Shown: piece after piece, positions 29,118 to 63,465 of the stretch
Layout: each line of letters starts with the position of its first letter
How positions within the stretch are numbered: position 1 is the first letter of the stretch
Assembly: GCF_000730645.1 (NCBI RefSeq)
Contig: NZ_BBIU01000005.1
Coordinates: 62,001-126,000 of the forward strand
From: Pseudomonas parafulva NBRC 16636 = DSM 17004
Lineage (GTDB): Bacteria > Pseudomonadota > Gammaproteobacteria > Pseudomonadales > Pseudomonadaceae
DNA length: 64,000 nt
Reading direction: 5' to 3'
The notes under the pieces: generated by a model
What the model saw: the letters and a program-made list of their open reading frames with translations, nothing else
Databases searched by the model: none
Told to the model about the DNA's origin: nothing
Translations under genes and position numbers: made by a program

Positions 29118-29160
29118 CGCCCAAGGTGCAATGCCTGCTACACCATCCGGGAGCCCCACC

Positions 29161-29844
29161 ATGCACGTTCTGCTCTGCGAGGACGATGACCTGATCGCCG
29201 CTGGCATCTGCGCCGGCCTTACTGCCCAGGGCCTGACCGTGGACCGTGTGGGCAATGCCGGGGCGGCGCGCGCCATGCTGCAGGCTGCGCAGTTCGACGT
29301 GATGATCCTGGACCTTGGCCTGCCCGACGAAGACGGCCTGAAGCTGCTGCGCCGCCTGCGTCAGCAGGGCGAGACGCTGCCCGTGCTGGTGCTCACCGCC
29401 CGCGATGCGGTCACCGACCGTGTCGATGGCCTGCAGGCCGGTGCCGATGACTACCTGCTCAAGCCCTTCGACCTGCGCGAGCTGGCGGCGCGCCTGCACA
29501 CCCTGCTGCGGCGGGTGGCCGGCCGCGCGGTGAACGTGATTGAGCACGGCCCGTTGCGCTACGACCCCAGCAGCTGCGAGGCCACCCTGGCGGGCCAGGC
29601 GGTGGACCTGTCGCGCCGTGAGCAGGCACTGCTGCAGGCATTGCTGCAGAACCCCGGGCGCGTGCTGTCCAGCGACCAGCTCAAGGACTGCGTGTACGGT
29701 TTCAATGATGAGGTCGAGAGCAACGCCCTCAACGTGCACATCCATCACCTGCGGCGCAAGCTTGGCAACGGCATTGTCGAGACGGTGCGCGGCCTGGGTT
29801 ACCGGCTGGGCCCGGCGCAGGCGCCGGAAGGGGCCGCATCATGA
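29161..29844 (+). CDS. OmpR-family response regulator, probable DsbR-like
   Basis: A 227-residue two-domain regulator. Receiver: acidic pocket E7-D8-D9, phosphoacceptor D51 in MILDLGLPDEDG, Thr in VLTARD, Lys in LLKPFDLRELAAR. C-terminal winged helix: LSRREQALLQALLQNPGR, SNALNVHIHHLRRKLG and IETVRGLGYRL, typical of OmpR/PhoB. Start MHVLLCEDD has GGGAG 8 nt upstream; an ATG ten codons earlier lacks family support. It overlaps the kinase by ATGA. Nearby dsb genes and the kinase's Cys82 suggest it is the copper-responsive DsbR; QseB/PmrA-type roles remain possible. Confidence 0.85.
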   Translation: MHVLLCEDDDLIAAGICAGLTAQGLTVDRVGNAGAARAMLQAAQFDVMILDLGLPDEDGLKLLRRLRQQGETLPVLVLTARDAVTDRVDGLQAGADDYLLKPFDLRELAARLHTLLRRVAGRAVNVIEHGPLRYDPSSCEATLAGQAVDLSRREQALLQALLQNPGRVLSSDQLKDCVYGFNDEVESNALNVHIHHLRRKLGNGIVETVRGLGYRLGPAQAPEGAAS

Positions 29845-31163
29845 GCCTGCGGGTCCGCCTCAGCCTCATTCTGGGCAGCGCCTTCGTGGTCATCTGGGTG
29901 CTGGCGGCCGCCTGGATGCTGCGTGATTTGCGCCAGCAGATGATGTTTTCCCTCGACCAGCGCCTGGTGGCGTCGGCGCGCATGGTGGCCGGGCTCATCG
30001 ACCAGTTGCCGCAACCGCTCAGCGTCAAGGGCGAGGGCACCCACTATGCGGCCGACCAACTCAGCGTGCCGGACGGCATGGCCTGCCAGGTCAGCTCGTT
30101 GCGCGGCGAAATCCTGGCGACCAACCACAAGCACGACGGTACCATGGATGACCAGCGCAGCGGCTTCCGTGACCAGACCATCGACGGCGCATCGTGGCGC
30201 ACCTTTACCTACAACCATGGTGATGTGCGCATCACTACCGCCGACCGGCACATGGAGCGCGAGGCCCTGAACCAGTCGATTCTGCTGGCCGCTTCGGCGC
30301 CGGTGCTCATGGCCTTGCTCGGTAGCCTGGGGCTGCTGTGGATCGGCCTGGGCAAGGGGCTGGAGCCGCTGAACCGCATGCGCGATGCCTTGCGGCGGCG
30401 GCGCCCCGACAGCGTCGAACCGCTGCAGGTAGCCGGTATGCCCAGCGAGCTGCAGCCGCTGCTGGAAACCCAGAACCAGCTGTTTGCGCGCATTGGCCAA
30501 ACCATCGAACGCGAGCGGCGCCTCACCGATGATGCCGCCCATGAGCTGCGCAGCCCGCTCACGGCCATCAAGACCCACCTGCAGGTGGCGCGCATGACCG
30601 ATGGTGCCGTGCGCGAGCAGGCGCTGGAGCATGCCGAGCAGGGCACCGACCGCATGCACCGCACCCTGGAGCAGCTGCTGATGCTGGCACGGGTGGAGGG
30701 CAGCCTGTCGTTTGACGACGGCATCCAGTGCAGCGCCGAGCAGGTGGCCCGCCAGGCGGTGCAGGATGCAGGTGGCGGCGACAACCGGCGGATCGTGCTG
30801 CGTTTGCCCGAGGAAGCCACACAGATCTACCTGGGCATGCCGGCGCCGTTGGCCGTAGCCGCGTTGCGCAACCTGCTGGACAACGCCCTGCGCCATGGCG
30901 GCGATCAGGCCGTAGAGCTGGAGGTGCAGATGGCCGATGGGCAGGTGGGCTTCATGGTGCGCGACCATGGCCCAGGCATTGCCGAAGCCGACCTTGAGCA
31001 CCTCACTGAGCGCTTCTGGCGCAATGGGCAGAGTGGGGGCTGCGGGTTGGGCCTGGCGATTGTCCAGGCCATCGTGCAGCGCTGCGCCGGTAGCCTGCGC
31101 TTTGACAGCCATGCCGATGGGTTGCGGGTGCTGTTGCAGGTACCGGCGCGCGCCGGGCACTGA
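29841..31163 (+). CDS. Sensor histidine kinase, probable copper-sensing DsbS-like
   Basis: A 440-residue inner-membrane kinase: membrane helices at about 9-27 and 147-168, a periplasmic domain of ~120 residues between them, HAMP-like linker, HisKA with phosphoacceptor H234 in DDAAHELRSPLTAIK, and an HATPase domain with LRNLLDNALRHGG, VRDHGPGIAE and GGCGLGLAIVQAI. The periplasmic domain has a single Cys at residue 82 (PDGMAC). In Pseudomonas aeruginosa DsbS, as I recall it, Cys82 is the copper-responsive residue and the system controls dsbDEG, so this is probably its orthologue. That link is inference. Confidence 0.85.
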   Translation: MSLRVRLSLILGSAFVVIWVLAAAWMLRDLRQQMMFSLDQRLVASARMVAGLIDQLPQPLSVKGEGTHYAADQLSVPDGMACQVSSLRGEILATNHKHDGTMDDQRSGFRDQTIDGASWRTFTYNHGDVRITTADRHMEREALNQSILLAASAPVLMALLGSLGLLWIGLGKGLEPLNRMRDALRRRRPDSVEPLQVAGMPSELQPLLETQNQLFARIGQTIERERRLTDDAAHELRSPLTAIKTHLQVARMTDGAVREQALEHAEQGTDRMHRTLEQLLMLARVEGSLSFDDGIQCSAEQVARQAVQDAGGGDNRRIVLRLPEEATQIYLGMPAPLAVAALRNLLDNALRHGGDQAVELEVQMADGQVGFMVRDHGPGIAEADLEHLTERFWRNGQSGGCGLGLAIVQAIVQRCAGSLRFDSHADGLRVLLQVPARAGH

Positions 31164-31184
31164 CGAGAAATCCAGCAACAACAG

Positions 31185-31209
31185 CTAAATCCTCCTCGCA
31201 CCCAAGCGT
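31185..31209 (+). promoter_or_regulatory. PvdS iron-starvation box for pvdH
   Basis: CTAAAT (31185-31190), 16 nt, CGT (31207-31209): exact match to the IS-box core. It lies 46 nt before the pvdH ATG, immediately after the sensor kinase stop. Confidence 0.9.
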
Positions 31210-31254
31210 TTCCAAAGCGACAACTGCCCATTCGCTTGCTTGCGAGGATTCACC

Positions 31255-32646
31255 ATGTCCACCGCTACCAGCCTTGCTCAGGTCGCCCCGGCCAATGTGC
31301 CGCAGCCCCTGTACGAATTCACCGACTCGCCGCTGCTGCACCGCCAGCAGCAGCAGGAATCCAACGCCCGCAGCTACCCCCGGCGCATCCCGCTGGCGCT
31401 CAAGCGGGCGCGGGGTATCTATGTCGAAGACGTCGAAGGCCGCCAGTTCATCGACTGCCTGGCCGGGGCCGGTACCCTGGCGCTGGGGCACAACCACCCG
31501 GTGGTGGTCGAAGCGATCCAGCGCGTGCTGGCCGACGAACTGCCCCTGCACACCCTGGACTTGACCACACCGGTCAAGGACCGCTTCGTCCAGGACCTGT
31601 TCGGCGTACTGCCCGAAGCCTTGCGACGCGAGGCCAAGGTGCAGTTCTGCGGGCCCACCGGCACAGATGCAGTGGAGGCCGCGCTCAAGCTGGTGCGCAG
31701 CGCCACCGGCCGCAGCACCATCATCACGTTCCAGGGCGCTTACCACGGCATGAGCCAGGGCGCGCTGAGCCTGATGGGCAGCCTGGGGCCCAAGCAGCCA
31801 CTGGGTGCGCTGCTGGGCAGCGGCGTGCAGTTCATGCCGTACCCCTACGATTACCGCTGCCCGTTCGGGCTGGGCGGCGAGGCGGGGGTAAAGGCCAACC
31901 TGCATTACTTGGAAAACCTGCTGCTCGACCCTGAAAGCGGTGTACCGCTGCCCGCAGCGGTGATTCTTGAGGTGGTGCAGGGCGAAGGCGGGGTGATCCC
32001 GGCGGACATCGAATGGCTCAAGGGCGTACGCCGCATCACCGAGCAGGCCGGGGTGGCGCTGATCGTCGACGAAATCCAGAGCGGCTTTGCCCGCACCGGG
32101 CGCATGTTCGCGTTCGAACACGCCGGCATCCTGCCGGACGTGGTCACCTTGTCCAAGGCCATCGGTGGCAGCTTGCCGCTGGCCGTGGTGGTGTACCGCG
32201 ACTGGCTGGACACCTGGAAGCCAGGCGCCCATGCCGGCACCTTCCGCGGTAACCAGATGGCCATGGCGGCCGGCTCGGCCGTGCTCGACTACCTGGTGGA
32301 GCATCGCCTGGCCGACCACGCCGAGGCCATGGGCCAGCGGTTGCGCGGGCACCTCACCACCTTGCAGAAGGATTACCCGCAACTGGGCGATATCCGTGGC
32401 CGCGGGCTGATGCTGGGGGTGGAGTTGGTCGACCCTGACGGTGCAAGGGATGCCCAAGGGCACCCGCCTGCCCACCGGGCGCTGGCACCCCGGGTGCAGC
32501 GCGAGTGCCTCAAGCGTGGCCTGATTCTGGAGCTGGGCGGGCGCCATGGGGCGGTGGTGCGCTTCTTGCCGCCGCTGATCATCAGTGGCGAGCAGATTGA
32601 TGAAGTGGCACGGCGCTTTGCCGATGCCCTGGTCGCGGCTGTCTGA
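31255..32646 (+). CDS. pvdH: Diaminobutyrate-2-oxoglutarate aminotransferase PvdH
   Basis: PLP-dependent class III aminotransferase (463 residues) that makes L-2,4-diaminobutyrate from aspartate semialdehyde and glutamate; Dab enters the pyoverdine chromophore through PvdL. Features: [16 protein letters not shown], the cofactor phosphate loop [52 protein letters not shown], and the Schiff-base lysine in [12 protein letters not shown]. The start MSTATS has GAGGA 8 nt upstream and follows the IS box; a TTG five codons earlier is less likely. Convergent with the siderophore-interacting gene. Confidence 0.96.
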   Translation: MSTATSLAQVAPANVPQPLYEFTDSPLLHRQQQQESNARSYPRRIPLALKRARGIYVEDVEGRQFIDCLAGAGTLALGHNHPVVVEAIQRVLADELPLHTLDLTTPVKDRFVQDLFGVLPEALRREAKVQFCGPTGTDAVEAALKLVRSATGRSTIITFQGAYHGMSQGALSLMGSLGPKQPLGALLGSGVQFMPYPYDYRCPFGLGGEAGVKANLHYLENLLLDPESGVPLPAAVILEVVQGEGGVIPADIEWLKGVRRITEQAGVALIVDEIQSGFARTGRMFAFEHAGILPDVVTLSKAIGGSLPLAVVVYRDWLDTWKPGAHAGTFRGNQMAMAAGSAVLDYLVEHRLADHAEAMGQRLRGHLTTLQKDYPQLGDIRGRGLMLGVELVDPDGARDAQGHPPAHRALAPRVQRECLKRGLILELGGRHGAVVRFLPPLIISGEQIDEVARRFADALVAAV

Positions 32647-32652
32647 GCCTGT

Positions 32653-32675
32653 ACCGGGGGCCATGCGCCCCCGGT
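32653..32675. terminator. Hairpin between pvdH and the convergent gene
   Basis: ACCGGGGGC (32653-32661), loop CATGC, GCCCCCGGT (32667-32675): perfect 9-bp stem. No T-run. The position in a 38-nt gap between convergent stops suggests bidirectional termination. Confidence 0.6.
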
Positions 32676-32684
32676 TGTGGCGCG

Positions 32685-33653
32685 TCAGTCGAAGGTTCGC
32701 CCGGCGCGCCAGTAACCCATCAAGGTCAGGCAATCGCGTGGCAGGCCGCGCTCCTTGATCAGGTAGCGGCGTATGTCCATCACCGTGCCTGACTCCCCTG
32801 CCACCCAGGCGTGGAATGCGCTGCGGTTGCCGCTGGCCTGCTCCCACAGGATGCGGGTGTCGATGTCCACGTCTTCAAGCGTTGCCGGTGCTGCCGCCAG
32901 CCCGTGCGGCAGGCTTGCCAGTTCGCGCACGGCATGCAGCATGGCCTGCCCTTGCGCACAGCCCAGCAGGTCGCGCGGCAGCCAGTGCAATTGAACGGCA
33001 CTGCCATGCACAAGTGCCAGGCAATCGGCCTCCAGCGGCACCTCGATGAACGCCTGTACCGCCAGGTCGGGTTGCGTCAGGGCCAGCGCTTCGAGCACGC
33101 CGGCAATCGCCGGCAGCGCGGTTTCATCGCCTATCAGCAAAACAGTGCGTACACCCTGTGGTGGCTTCCATTCGTAACCCCCAGGGTCGCCTTCGTAGGC
33201 CAGGTTGGGCGCCAGCATTTGCAGGCAATCGCCCACCTGCGCCTGGGTGGCCCAGGCCGAGGCCGGGCCGTTGACGCCGTGCAGGACGAAGTCCACGTCC
33301 ACCTCCAGCGCCTCCCGGCGCAGGGCGCGGATGGTGTAGGTGCGCATGGGCGGGCGGGCGGCTTCCGGCAGTTTTTTGCGCGCCTCGTTCCAGTGGCTGC
33401 CGTGCGGCAGGGTGGGCAGGCTGCCGTCGGCAGCCGGGAAGAACAACTTGACCCGCTGGTCGGGCCCGGTGCGTTGCATGCTGCCGACATCGGGCCCGGT
33501 AAATACCAAGCGGCAGAGCGAGGGGCTGAGCGTGACCTTGTCGACCAGTTGCAGGTCGAACATCCGGTAAGCGCTTGGCTTTTGCACCAGGCCGCTGGCC
33601 AGCCTGCGCAGGCCGCGCTGCATGGCAGTGGCGAGAGTGGAAGTGGTGGACAT
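32685..33653 (-). CDS. Siderophore-interacting protein, FAD-dependent ferric reductase (ViuB/YqjH-like)
   Basis: A 322-residue cytosolic flavoprotein that reduces ferric siderophore and frees iron. FAD-binding motif RTYTIRAL, the DFVLHGVNGPASAWA segment, NAD(P)H-domain start TVLLIGDETALPAI, and the C-terminal AGESGTVMDIRRYLIKER and MGYWRAGRTFD that define the SIP family. A well-formed PvdS box on the minus strand lies 35-59 nt upstream, so it is co-induced with pyoverdine. Pyoverdine iron is usually released in the periplasm, so its exact substrate (pyoverdine breakdown product or another siderophore) is open. Confidence 0.93.
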   Translation of the reverse strand: MSTTSTLATAMQRGLRRLASGLVQKPSAYRMFDLQLVDKVTLSPSLCRLVFTGPDVGSMQRTGPDQRVKLFFPAADGSLPTLPHGSHWNEARKKLPEAARPPMRTYTIRALRREALEVDVDFVLHGVNGPASAWATQAQVGDCLQMLAPNLAYEGDPGGYEWKPPQGVRTVLLIGDETALPAIAGVLEALALTQPDLAVQAFIEVPLEADCLALVHGSAVQLHWLPRDLLGCAQGQAMLHAVRELASLPHGLAAAPATLEDVDIDTRILWEQASGNRSAFHAWVAGESGTVMDIRRYLIKERGLPRDCLTLMGYWRAGRTFD

Positions 33654-33687
33654 GGCAAGTCCTTTGGCATCGGGTTCACCGATTGGA

Positions 33688-33712
33688 CGAAGCCTGCGCC
33701 GGCCAATTTAGC
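33688..33712 (-). promoter_or_regulatory. PvdS iron-starvation box for the siderophore-interacting gene
   Basis: Minus strand: CTAAAT (33712-33707), 16 nt, CGT (33690-33688), an exact core match. It is back-to-back with the plus-strand box of the NRPS gene, only ~40 nt away. Confidence 0.87.
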
Positions 33713-33751
33713 GTCACGCCGGCGCGGTTGACCGGCTCTGGCCGGCCAACG

Positions 33752-33775
33752 CTAATTTTTCCGGCTTGGGTTCGT
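33752..33775 (+). promoter_or_regulatory. PvdS iron-starvation box for the peptide-chain NRPS operon
   Basis: CTAATT (33752-33757), 15 nt, CGT (33773-33775). One base mismatch and one base shorter spacing than the other boxes. It lies 56 nt before the NRPS ATG and would drive all four overlapping or abutting NRPS genes. Confidence 0.75.
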
Positions 33776-33830
33776 TCTATAGGGACGACCTGTCATCGGG
33801 TTATTCGACCCACGCTCCGGATGCCAAGAA

Positions 33831-45114
<11,284 letters not shown>

Positions 45115-45127
45115 TTTGGGGGTGCGC

Positions 45128-48100
45128 GTGCAAAAGTTGATCGAGTCGGTGGAAGGGCTGTCCTTGACCGAGAGGAAAGCCCTCGCCGTGATGCTCGGGA
45201 GGAAAGGGATCAATCTGTTCGGCATAGCGCCGATGTTCAAGCGTGATGCCTCCCAGCCGCTGCTTTTGTCCTATGCGCAGGAACGTCTGTGGTTTCTCTG
45301 GCAGTTGGACCCTGACGGTAGTGCCTACAACATGTCGTCGGTACTGCGCCTGCAAGGCTCTCTGGACAGCGATGCCTTGCAGGCAGCCTTCGACGAGCTG
45401 GTCGCTCGGCACGAGCCGCTGCGCACCCGCTTTGCCGAGGTCGACGGCCAGGCAGTGCAGCACGTCGACGCTCAGGGCCGCATTCAGGTCGAGCAGCAGG
45501 CAGTGGGCGACCCGGCAAGTTTGGCCGAGCTGATCGAGGCCCATGAGCAACAGCCCTTCGACTTGCGTGAGGGGCCACTACTACGGGTCAAGTTGCTGCG
45601 TCTGGGTGACCAGCAACACGTGTTGTCATTGGTGCAACACCATATCGTTTCCGATGGCTGGTCAATGCGCATCATGATCGACGAGCTGATCAAACTGTAT
45701 AGCGCCCGTGTCTCGGGCAGCACAGCTGCGCTGGCGGCATTGCCGGTGCAATACGCCGACTACGCCCTTTGGCAGCGCAGCTGGATGGACGCCGGGGAGC
45801 GTGATCGCCAGCAGGCCTACTGGAAGCAACGTCTCGGCGGCACCCAGCCGGTGCTGGAACTGCCTGCCGACTTCCCTCGACCCCAGGCCATGAGCTATCG
45901 CGGCGACCGGCTGGACTTCCAGCTTTCAGAAGCGTTGACCCAAGGTCTCAAAGACCTGGCCCGGCGCGAAGGCGTGACGCTGTACACCTTGCTGCTGGCC
46001 GCGTTCCAAGCATTTTTGTACCGCTACAGCGGCCAGGAAGATGTGCGCGTCGGTGTGCCAGTGGCGGGGCGCAATCGCCCTGAGGTCGAAGGCCTGATCG
46101 GCTTCTTCGTCAACACCCAGGTGTTGCGCGCGGTGGTTGATGGCAGCCGACCCTTCACCGAGTTGCTCGCCCAAGTGCGTGAGGCAACCTTGCAAGCCCG
46201 TGAATACCAGGACCTGCCGTTCGAACAGCTGGTCGAGCTGCTGCAGCCACAACGCAGCATGAGCCATAGCCCGTTGTTCCAGGTCATGTACAACCACCGT
46301 GGCCAGGAAGTCGGTGAAGCCTCGGTCACCCGCTTGCCGGGCCTTGAGGTGAGCAACTACGACGCCCGCCAGCACACCGCGCAGTTCGACCTGACCCTGG
46401 AAACCGTGGAAACCCCCGGCGGTATCGGTGCCTCCCTGGTGTTTGCCACCGACCTGTTCAGCCCCGCCACGGTTCAGCGTCTCGGCCGCCACTGGCAGAA
46501 CCTGCTGCAGGGCCTGCTGGTCAACCCTGCCGAACGGGTCGACGCCTTGGCGTTGTTCGACGCCGCCGACTGGCAACAGCTTGTTCACGGTAACAACGCC
46601 ACGCCCATGGCGGTACCGGCGTTGCCGGTGCACCAGCAGTTCGCCGCCCTGGCGGCACGTACCCCGGATGCCCCGGCACTGGCCTTTGCCGAGCAGGTGC
46701 TGAGCTACGCCGAACTGAACCTACGCGCGAACCAGTTGGCCCATCGGCTGATTGCCCTGGGCGTTGGCCCTGAGGTGATGGTGGGCCTGTCGGTCGAGCG
46801 CGGGGTTGACCTGGTAGTGGGCCTGCTGGCCATCCTCAAGGCGGGCGGTGCCTACATTCCCCTGGACCCAGCCTACCCACAGGCGCGCTTGGACTACATG
46901 ATCGAGGCCAGCAACATGGGCCTGTTGCTGACCCACCAAGCCCTGGCTCCGCGCTTCGAAGGCCGTGGCCCGCAGTTGTTGTGCCTGGACCGTCTGCCCC
47001 AGGCAGCGCTAGCACTGGACGACCCGCGGCCGAACCTGCCCGCCGACTCAGCGGCGTATGTGATCTATACCTCCGGCTCTACCGGCAACCCCAAAGGGGT
47101 GGTGATCAGCCACCATGCTCTAGCTAACTTCGTCGCGAGCATGGCGCAGCAACCTGGCCTGGACGCCGCTGACCGAATGTTGTCGCTGACCACCTTCTCG
47201 TTCGACATCTTCGGCCTGGAGCTGTACGTGCCGTTGACCTGCGGCGCCCAGGTGGTGCTGGCCGACAAGGACATCGCCCAGGACCCGTCGGCCGCGTTGG
47301 CGCTGGCCCGGCGCTGGTCCGTCACGGCCTTGCAGGCTACGCCGTCGACCTGGCGCATGCTGCTCGACCACGGCGACACCCAGGCACTTGCTGGCTGCAA
47401 ATGCCTGTGCGGTGGGGAGGCCCTTGCGCCAGACCTGGCCGCGCGCATGCTGGAGGCCATCGGCCCGGTCTGGAACCTCTATGGCCCGACCGAAACCACC
47501 ATCTGGTCGGCGCGCTACCGGCTGGACATCGAGCACCCACGGCCGCTGCTCGGCCAGCCGATCGGCAACACTCAGCTGCATGTGGTCGGTGCCGACTTTG
47601 GCCCGGTACCAGAGGGTGTGGCGGGTGAGCTGATGATCGGCGGCCAGGGCTTGGCCCGCGGTTACCTCTACCGCGCCTCGCTCACCGCCGAGCGCTTCTT
47701 GCCCAACCCGTTCTCCAACCAGGGCGAGCGGCTGTACCGCACCGGTGACGTGGCGCGGCTGAACGTTGGCGGCGAGTACGAATACATCAGTCGCGCAGAT
47801 CATCAAGTGAAAATCCGTGGTTTTCGCATCGAATTGGGCGAGATCGAGTCGGCCCTATTGGGTTGCGAGGTGGTACGCGAGGTGGTCGTGGTCGCCCAGC
47901 CGGGCATCGGTGGTGACCAGTTGGTGGGTTATGTCGTGGCGCACGACCCGGCGTTGGCCCAGGCCGACAGCGTCACCCAGAATGCCGTTCGCGAGCAACT
48001 CAAAGGCCGGCTCAAGGCACAGTTACCGGAGTACATGGTGCCGGCGCACGTGATGTTCATAGCGGCCATGCCGCTGACGCCTAACGGCAAACTGGACCGC

Positions 48101-51100
48101 AAGGCCCTGCCCAAGCCGGATGCCAGCCAATGGCAACAGGCCTATGTGGCGCCACGTACTGTGCTGGAGCAGCAACTGGCTGTCATCTGGCAGACGCTGC
48201 TCAAGCTCGAACGGGTTGGCTTGCACGACAACTTCTTCGACCTGGGCGGCCATTCGCTGCTGGTCACCCGGCTGGTGTCGCGCATTCGTGACGAGTTGGG
48301 CCGTGAGGCACGCCTGCGTCAGGTCTTCGAAAACAGCACCCTGCAAGCCCAGGCGGTGATGCTCGAAGCCTTGCCGTCGGACGGCGGGCCACGTATCACC
48401 CCTGCGCCGCGTGAAGGTGTATTGCCGTTGTCTTACGCCCAGGAGCGTTTGTGGTTCCTCTGGCAGATGCAGCCCTACAGCGCTGCCTACAACCTGCCGC
48501 GTGCCCTGCGCCTGCGTGGCGTGTTGGATATCGAGGCCTTACGTGTCAGTTTCGGCACCCTGGTGGCCCGCCACGAGCCGCTGCGCACCACCTTCGCCCA
48601 TGACGCAGAGGGTGTTCGCCAGGTGGTGCATGCCGCGCTGCCGGTGCAGATTCAGGTGCATGCCCAGGCCGATGACAGCACGCTCGTTACCCGTTTCATC
48701 GAAGAGCAGGTGCGCCAGCCGTTCGACCTGGTCAATGGCCCATTATTGCGCGTAGCCCTGTTGCCGCTGGCAGATCAGGACCACCTGCTGGTGCTAACCC
48801 AGCATCACATCGTCTCCGACGGCTGGTCGATGCAGGTAATGGTCGATGAGCTGGTGCGCAGCTATGTCGCCCAGGTCGAAGGCCGTGAGCCGGACTTTGC
48901 TGCCTTGCCGATCCAGTACGCCGACTACGCGCTGTGGCAGCGTCAGCGCATGGACGGCGGTGAGCGCGAGCGGCAATTGCAGTACTGGCGTACGCAGCTG
49001 GGCGAGCAGCAGCCCGTGCTGCAACTACCCGGCGACCGTACGCGCCCGGCCCAGCCCAGCCACCGTGGCGGGCAGCTTGAACTGAAACTGGAAGCGCCGC
49101 TTTGCGAAGGCTTGCGTGAGCTCGCCCAGCGTCAGCAGGCGACCTTGTTCATGGTCTTGCTCGCCGGGTTCCAGGTGCTGTTGCATCGCTACAGCGGCCA
49201 GGACGATATCCGCGTCGGTGTGCCGGTGGCCAACCGCAACCGCCAGGAAACCGAAGGCCTGCTCGGGGTATTCATCAACACGTTGGTTATGCGTGCCAAT
49301 GTCGATGGCCGCTTGCCATTCAGTCAGTTGATCGAGCAGGTGCGCCAGACCACCTTGCAGGCCCAAGACCATCAGGACCTGCCGTTCGAGCAACTGGTCG
49401 AAGCCTTGCAGCCTGAGCGCAGCCTCAGCCATACCCCGCTGTTCCAGGTGCTGTACAACCACCGTGCCCAGGGTACCCAGGCTCAAGGGCCGCTGGTATC
49501 CGGGCTGAACATCGAGCTATTGGCCGCCGACATTCAGGAGGCCAAGTTCGACCTCAACCTGGAAACTGTCGAAACCCCCGAGGGCGTGATCGCCACCCTG
49601 GTGTATGCCGCCGACCAGTTCGACAGCGATACCGCTGAGCGCCTGCTGGCCGACTGGCGCCGCCTGTTGCAAGCGATGGTGGCCGATGCCGCCCAGCTGG
49701 TCGGGGCCGTACAGATGGGCAGCGAGGCGTCGCGTCAGGCAATGGCTGAACTGTGCCAAGGCGATGTGCGGGATGACAGCCAGGCACTGCAAGCCTTGCA
49801 GCTGTTCGAAGAACAGGCACGGGCCAATCCGTCCAAGTTGGCGCTGGTATGTGGCGAGCAGCGCCTGAGCTATGGCGAGTTGAACCAGCGCGCCGGGGAT
49901 CTGGCCGTGCACCTGCAAGCCAACGGTGTCGGCCCGGAATGTGTGGTGGCGATTGCCGCCGAGCGTTCGGCGCAGTTCGTGGTTGGCCTGCTGGCGGTGT
50001 TCAAGGCCGGTGCAGCATTCCTGCCGCTGGAGCTGCGGGCACAACCTGCGCGTACCCGGCAGATGCTTGAAGACAGTCAGGCGTGCCTGCTACTGGGGCC
50101 GGCTTCCTGGCTGGTCGAACACGCCACGTCGCCTGCTGTGCACGGCCTTGCCTTCGAAGCGTTTGCCCAGTTGCCGCACGGTGGTTCGCTCAGTGCCATA
50201 CCGTGCGATGCCGAGCTGGCCGCATACGTGATCTTCACCTCCGGCTCCACAGGCCGGCCGAAAGGTGTGCTGGTCAGCCAGGGTGCGCTGGCCGACTACC
50301 TGGCTTCGGCGCTGGCGGTGCTGCCATTGGAAGGGGTAGAGCGCATGGCGCTGGCCTCCACCCTGGCCGCCGACCTGGGCTACACCACCCTGTTCTCGGC
50401 CCTGTGCAGCGGCCGCACCCTGCACCTGCTCGACGAGCAACTGGCCATGGATGCCCAAGGTATGGCGCAGTACATGAGCCGCGAGACGATCGACTTCATC
50501 AAGCTGGTGCCTTCGCACCTGCAATCATTGCTCAAGGTGGCCGAGCCAGCCGAAATGCTGCCGCGTCGCTGCCTGGTTTTGGGTGGCGAATCCAGTGGTG
50601 TCGAGTTACTGGCCCAGGTCCAGCAACTGGCGCCGGCATGCCGGGTGGTCAACCACTATGGCCCGAGCGAAACCACCATTGGCGTGCTGGCCACCGAGCT
50701 GCCGGCGGCCGCGCAATTGTCGGGCATGCCCTTGGGGCACCCGCTGCTCAACGTGCGTCTGCAACTGCTGGATGCGAACCTGCAAGCGGTGGTCGAAGGG
50801 GTTCACGGCGAACTGTACGTGGGTGGGCCGAGCCTCGCCCGAGGCTACCTGGGCCGCCCGGGGCTCACCGCCGAACGCTTCGTTCCTGACCCGCAGGCCA
50901 GTCATGGCGAGCGCCTGTACCGCACGGGTGACCGGGTACGTATCCATCACGGCACGATCGAGACCCTTGGCCGTATCGATGACCAGGTGAAGGTCCGCGG
51001 TTACCGGGTCGAGCCCGGTGAAATCAGTGCCTGCCTGCGCGGCATGGCGGAACTGGTCGATGCCGCTGTGGTCGCCCGTGACACCGAGCAGGGCAAGCAA

Positions 51101-51591
51101 CTGGTGGCCTATGTGGTAGCGCCGTCCGATGTCGGTGTACTGCGTGAGCAAGTGCGGGCCTACCTGCGCCAGCACTTGCCCGAACACATGATTCCGGCCC
51201 ACGTGGTGAGCCTCGCGGCCCTGCCGCTGACCGCCAACGGCAAGCTTGACCGCCAGACCCTGCCTGCCCCCGACCTGGATGCCGCCCGCGCCACCTATCA
51301 GGCACCGCAGACCTCGCTGCAGCAACAGGTCGCGCAGATCTGGCAGGACGTGCTCAAGGCCGAGCGCGTAGGGCTGGGCGACAACTTCTTCGAACTGGGC
51401 GGCCATTCGCTGCTGGTCATGGGCGTGCTCTCGCGCCTGCAACTGGAACTGGGTATCGGCGCCGCTCCCCAGTTGATGTTCCAGTTCCCTGTACTCAATG
51501 AATTTGTCGATCACCTGGAGCCGCCTGTCGCAGTGCTGGATGCGGACCGTTTGAATCGACTGGAAAGTTTGCTGGATGAGGTGGATGAAGC

Positions 51592-51595
<4 letters not shown>
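45128..51595 (+). CDS. pvdJ: Pyoverdine peptide NRPS, modules 4-5 (Gly, Asp)
   Basis: Two C-A-T modules, about 2155 residues, no E or TE. C1 HHIVSDGWS (about 171), A1 [10 protein letters not shown] (about 648), carrier (about 1040), C2 HHIVSDGWS (about 1227), A2 [10 protein letters not shown] (about 1704), carrier (about 2090). A1 reads D-I-L-Q-L-G-L-I-W, the pseudomonad Gly pattern. A2 reads D-L-T-K-V-G-H-I-G, the classic Asp code; in pyoverdines Asp at such a position is often beta-hydroxylated by a separate enzyme not in this window. No ATG start: the GTG at 45128 has GGGGGT 5 nt upstream; a TTG at 45116 or GTG at 45122 is possible. The pvdJ symbol follows position only. Confidence 0.92.
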
Positions 51596-63435
<11,840 letters not shown>

Positions 63436-63441
63436 CCCTTC

Positions 63442-63465
63442 CTTAATCTCTCAACCGCCGGTCGT
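63442..63465 (+). promoter_or_regulatory. Weak IS-box-like sequence before the hydrolase gene
   Basis: CTTAAT (63442-63447), 15 nt, CGT (63463-63465). One mismatch from CTAAAT and the same spacing as the NRPS-operon box. It lacks the following T of CGTT seen in the other four plus-strand boxes, so it may be chance. Confidence 0.3.
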
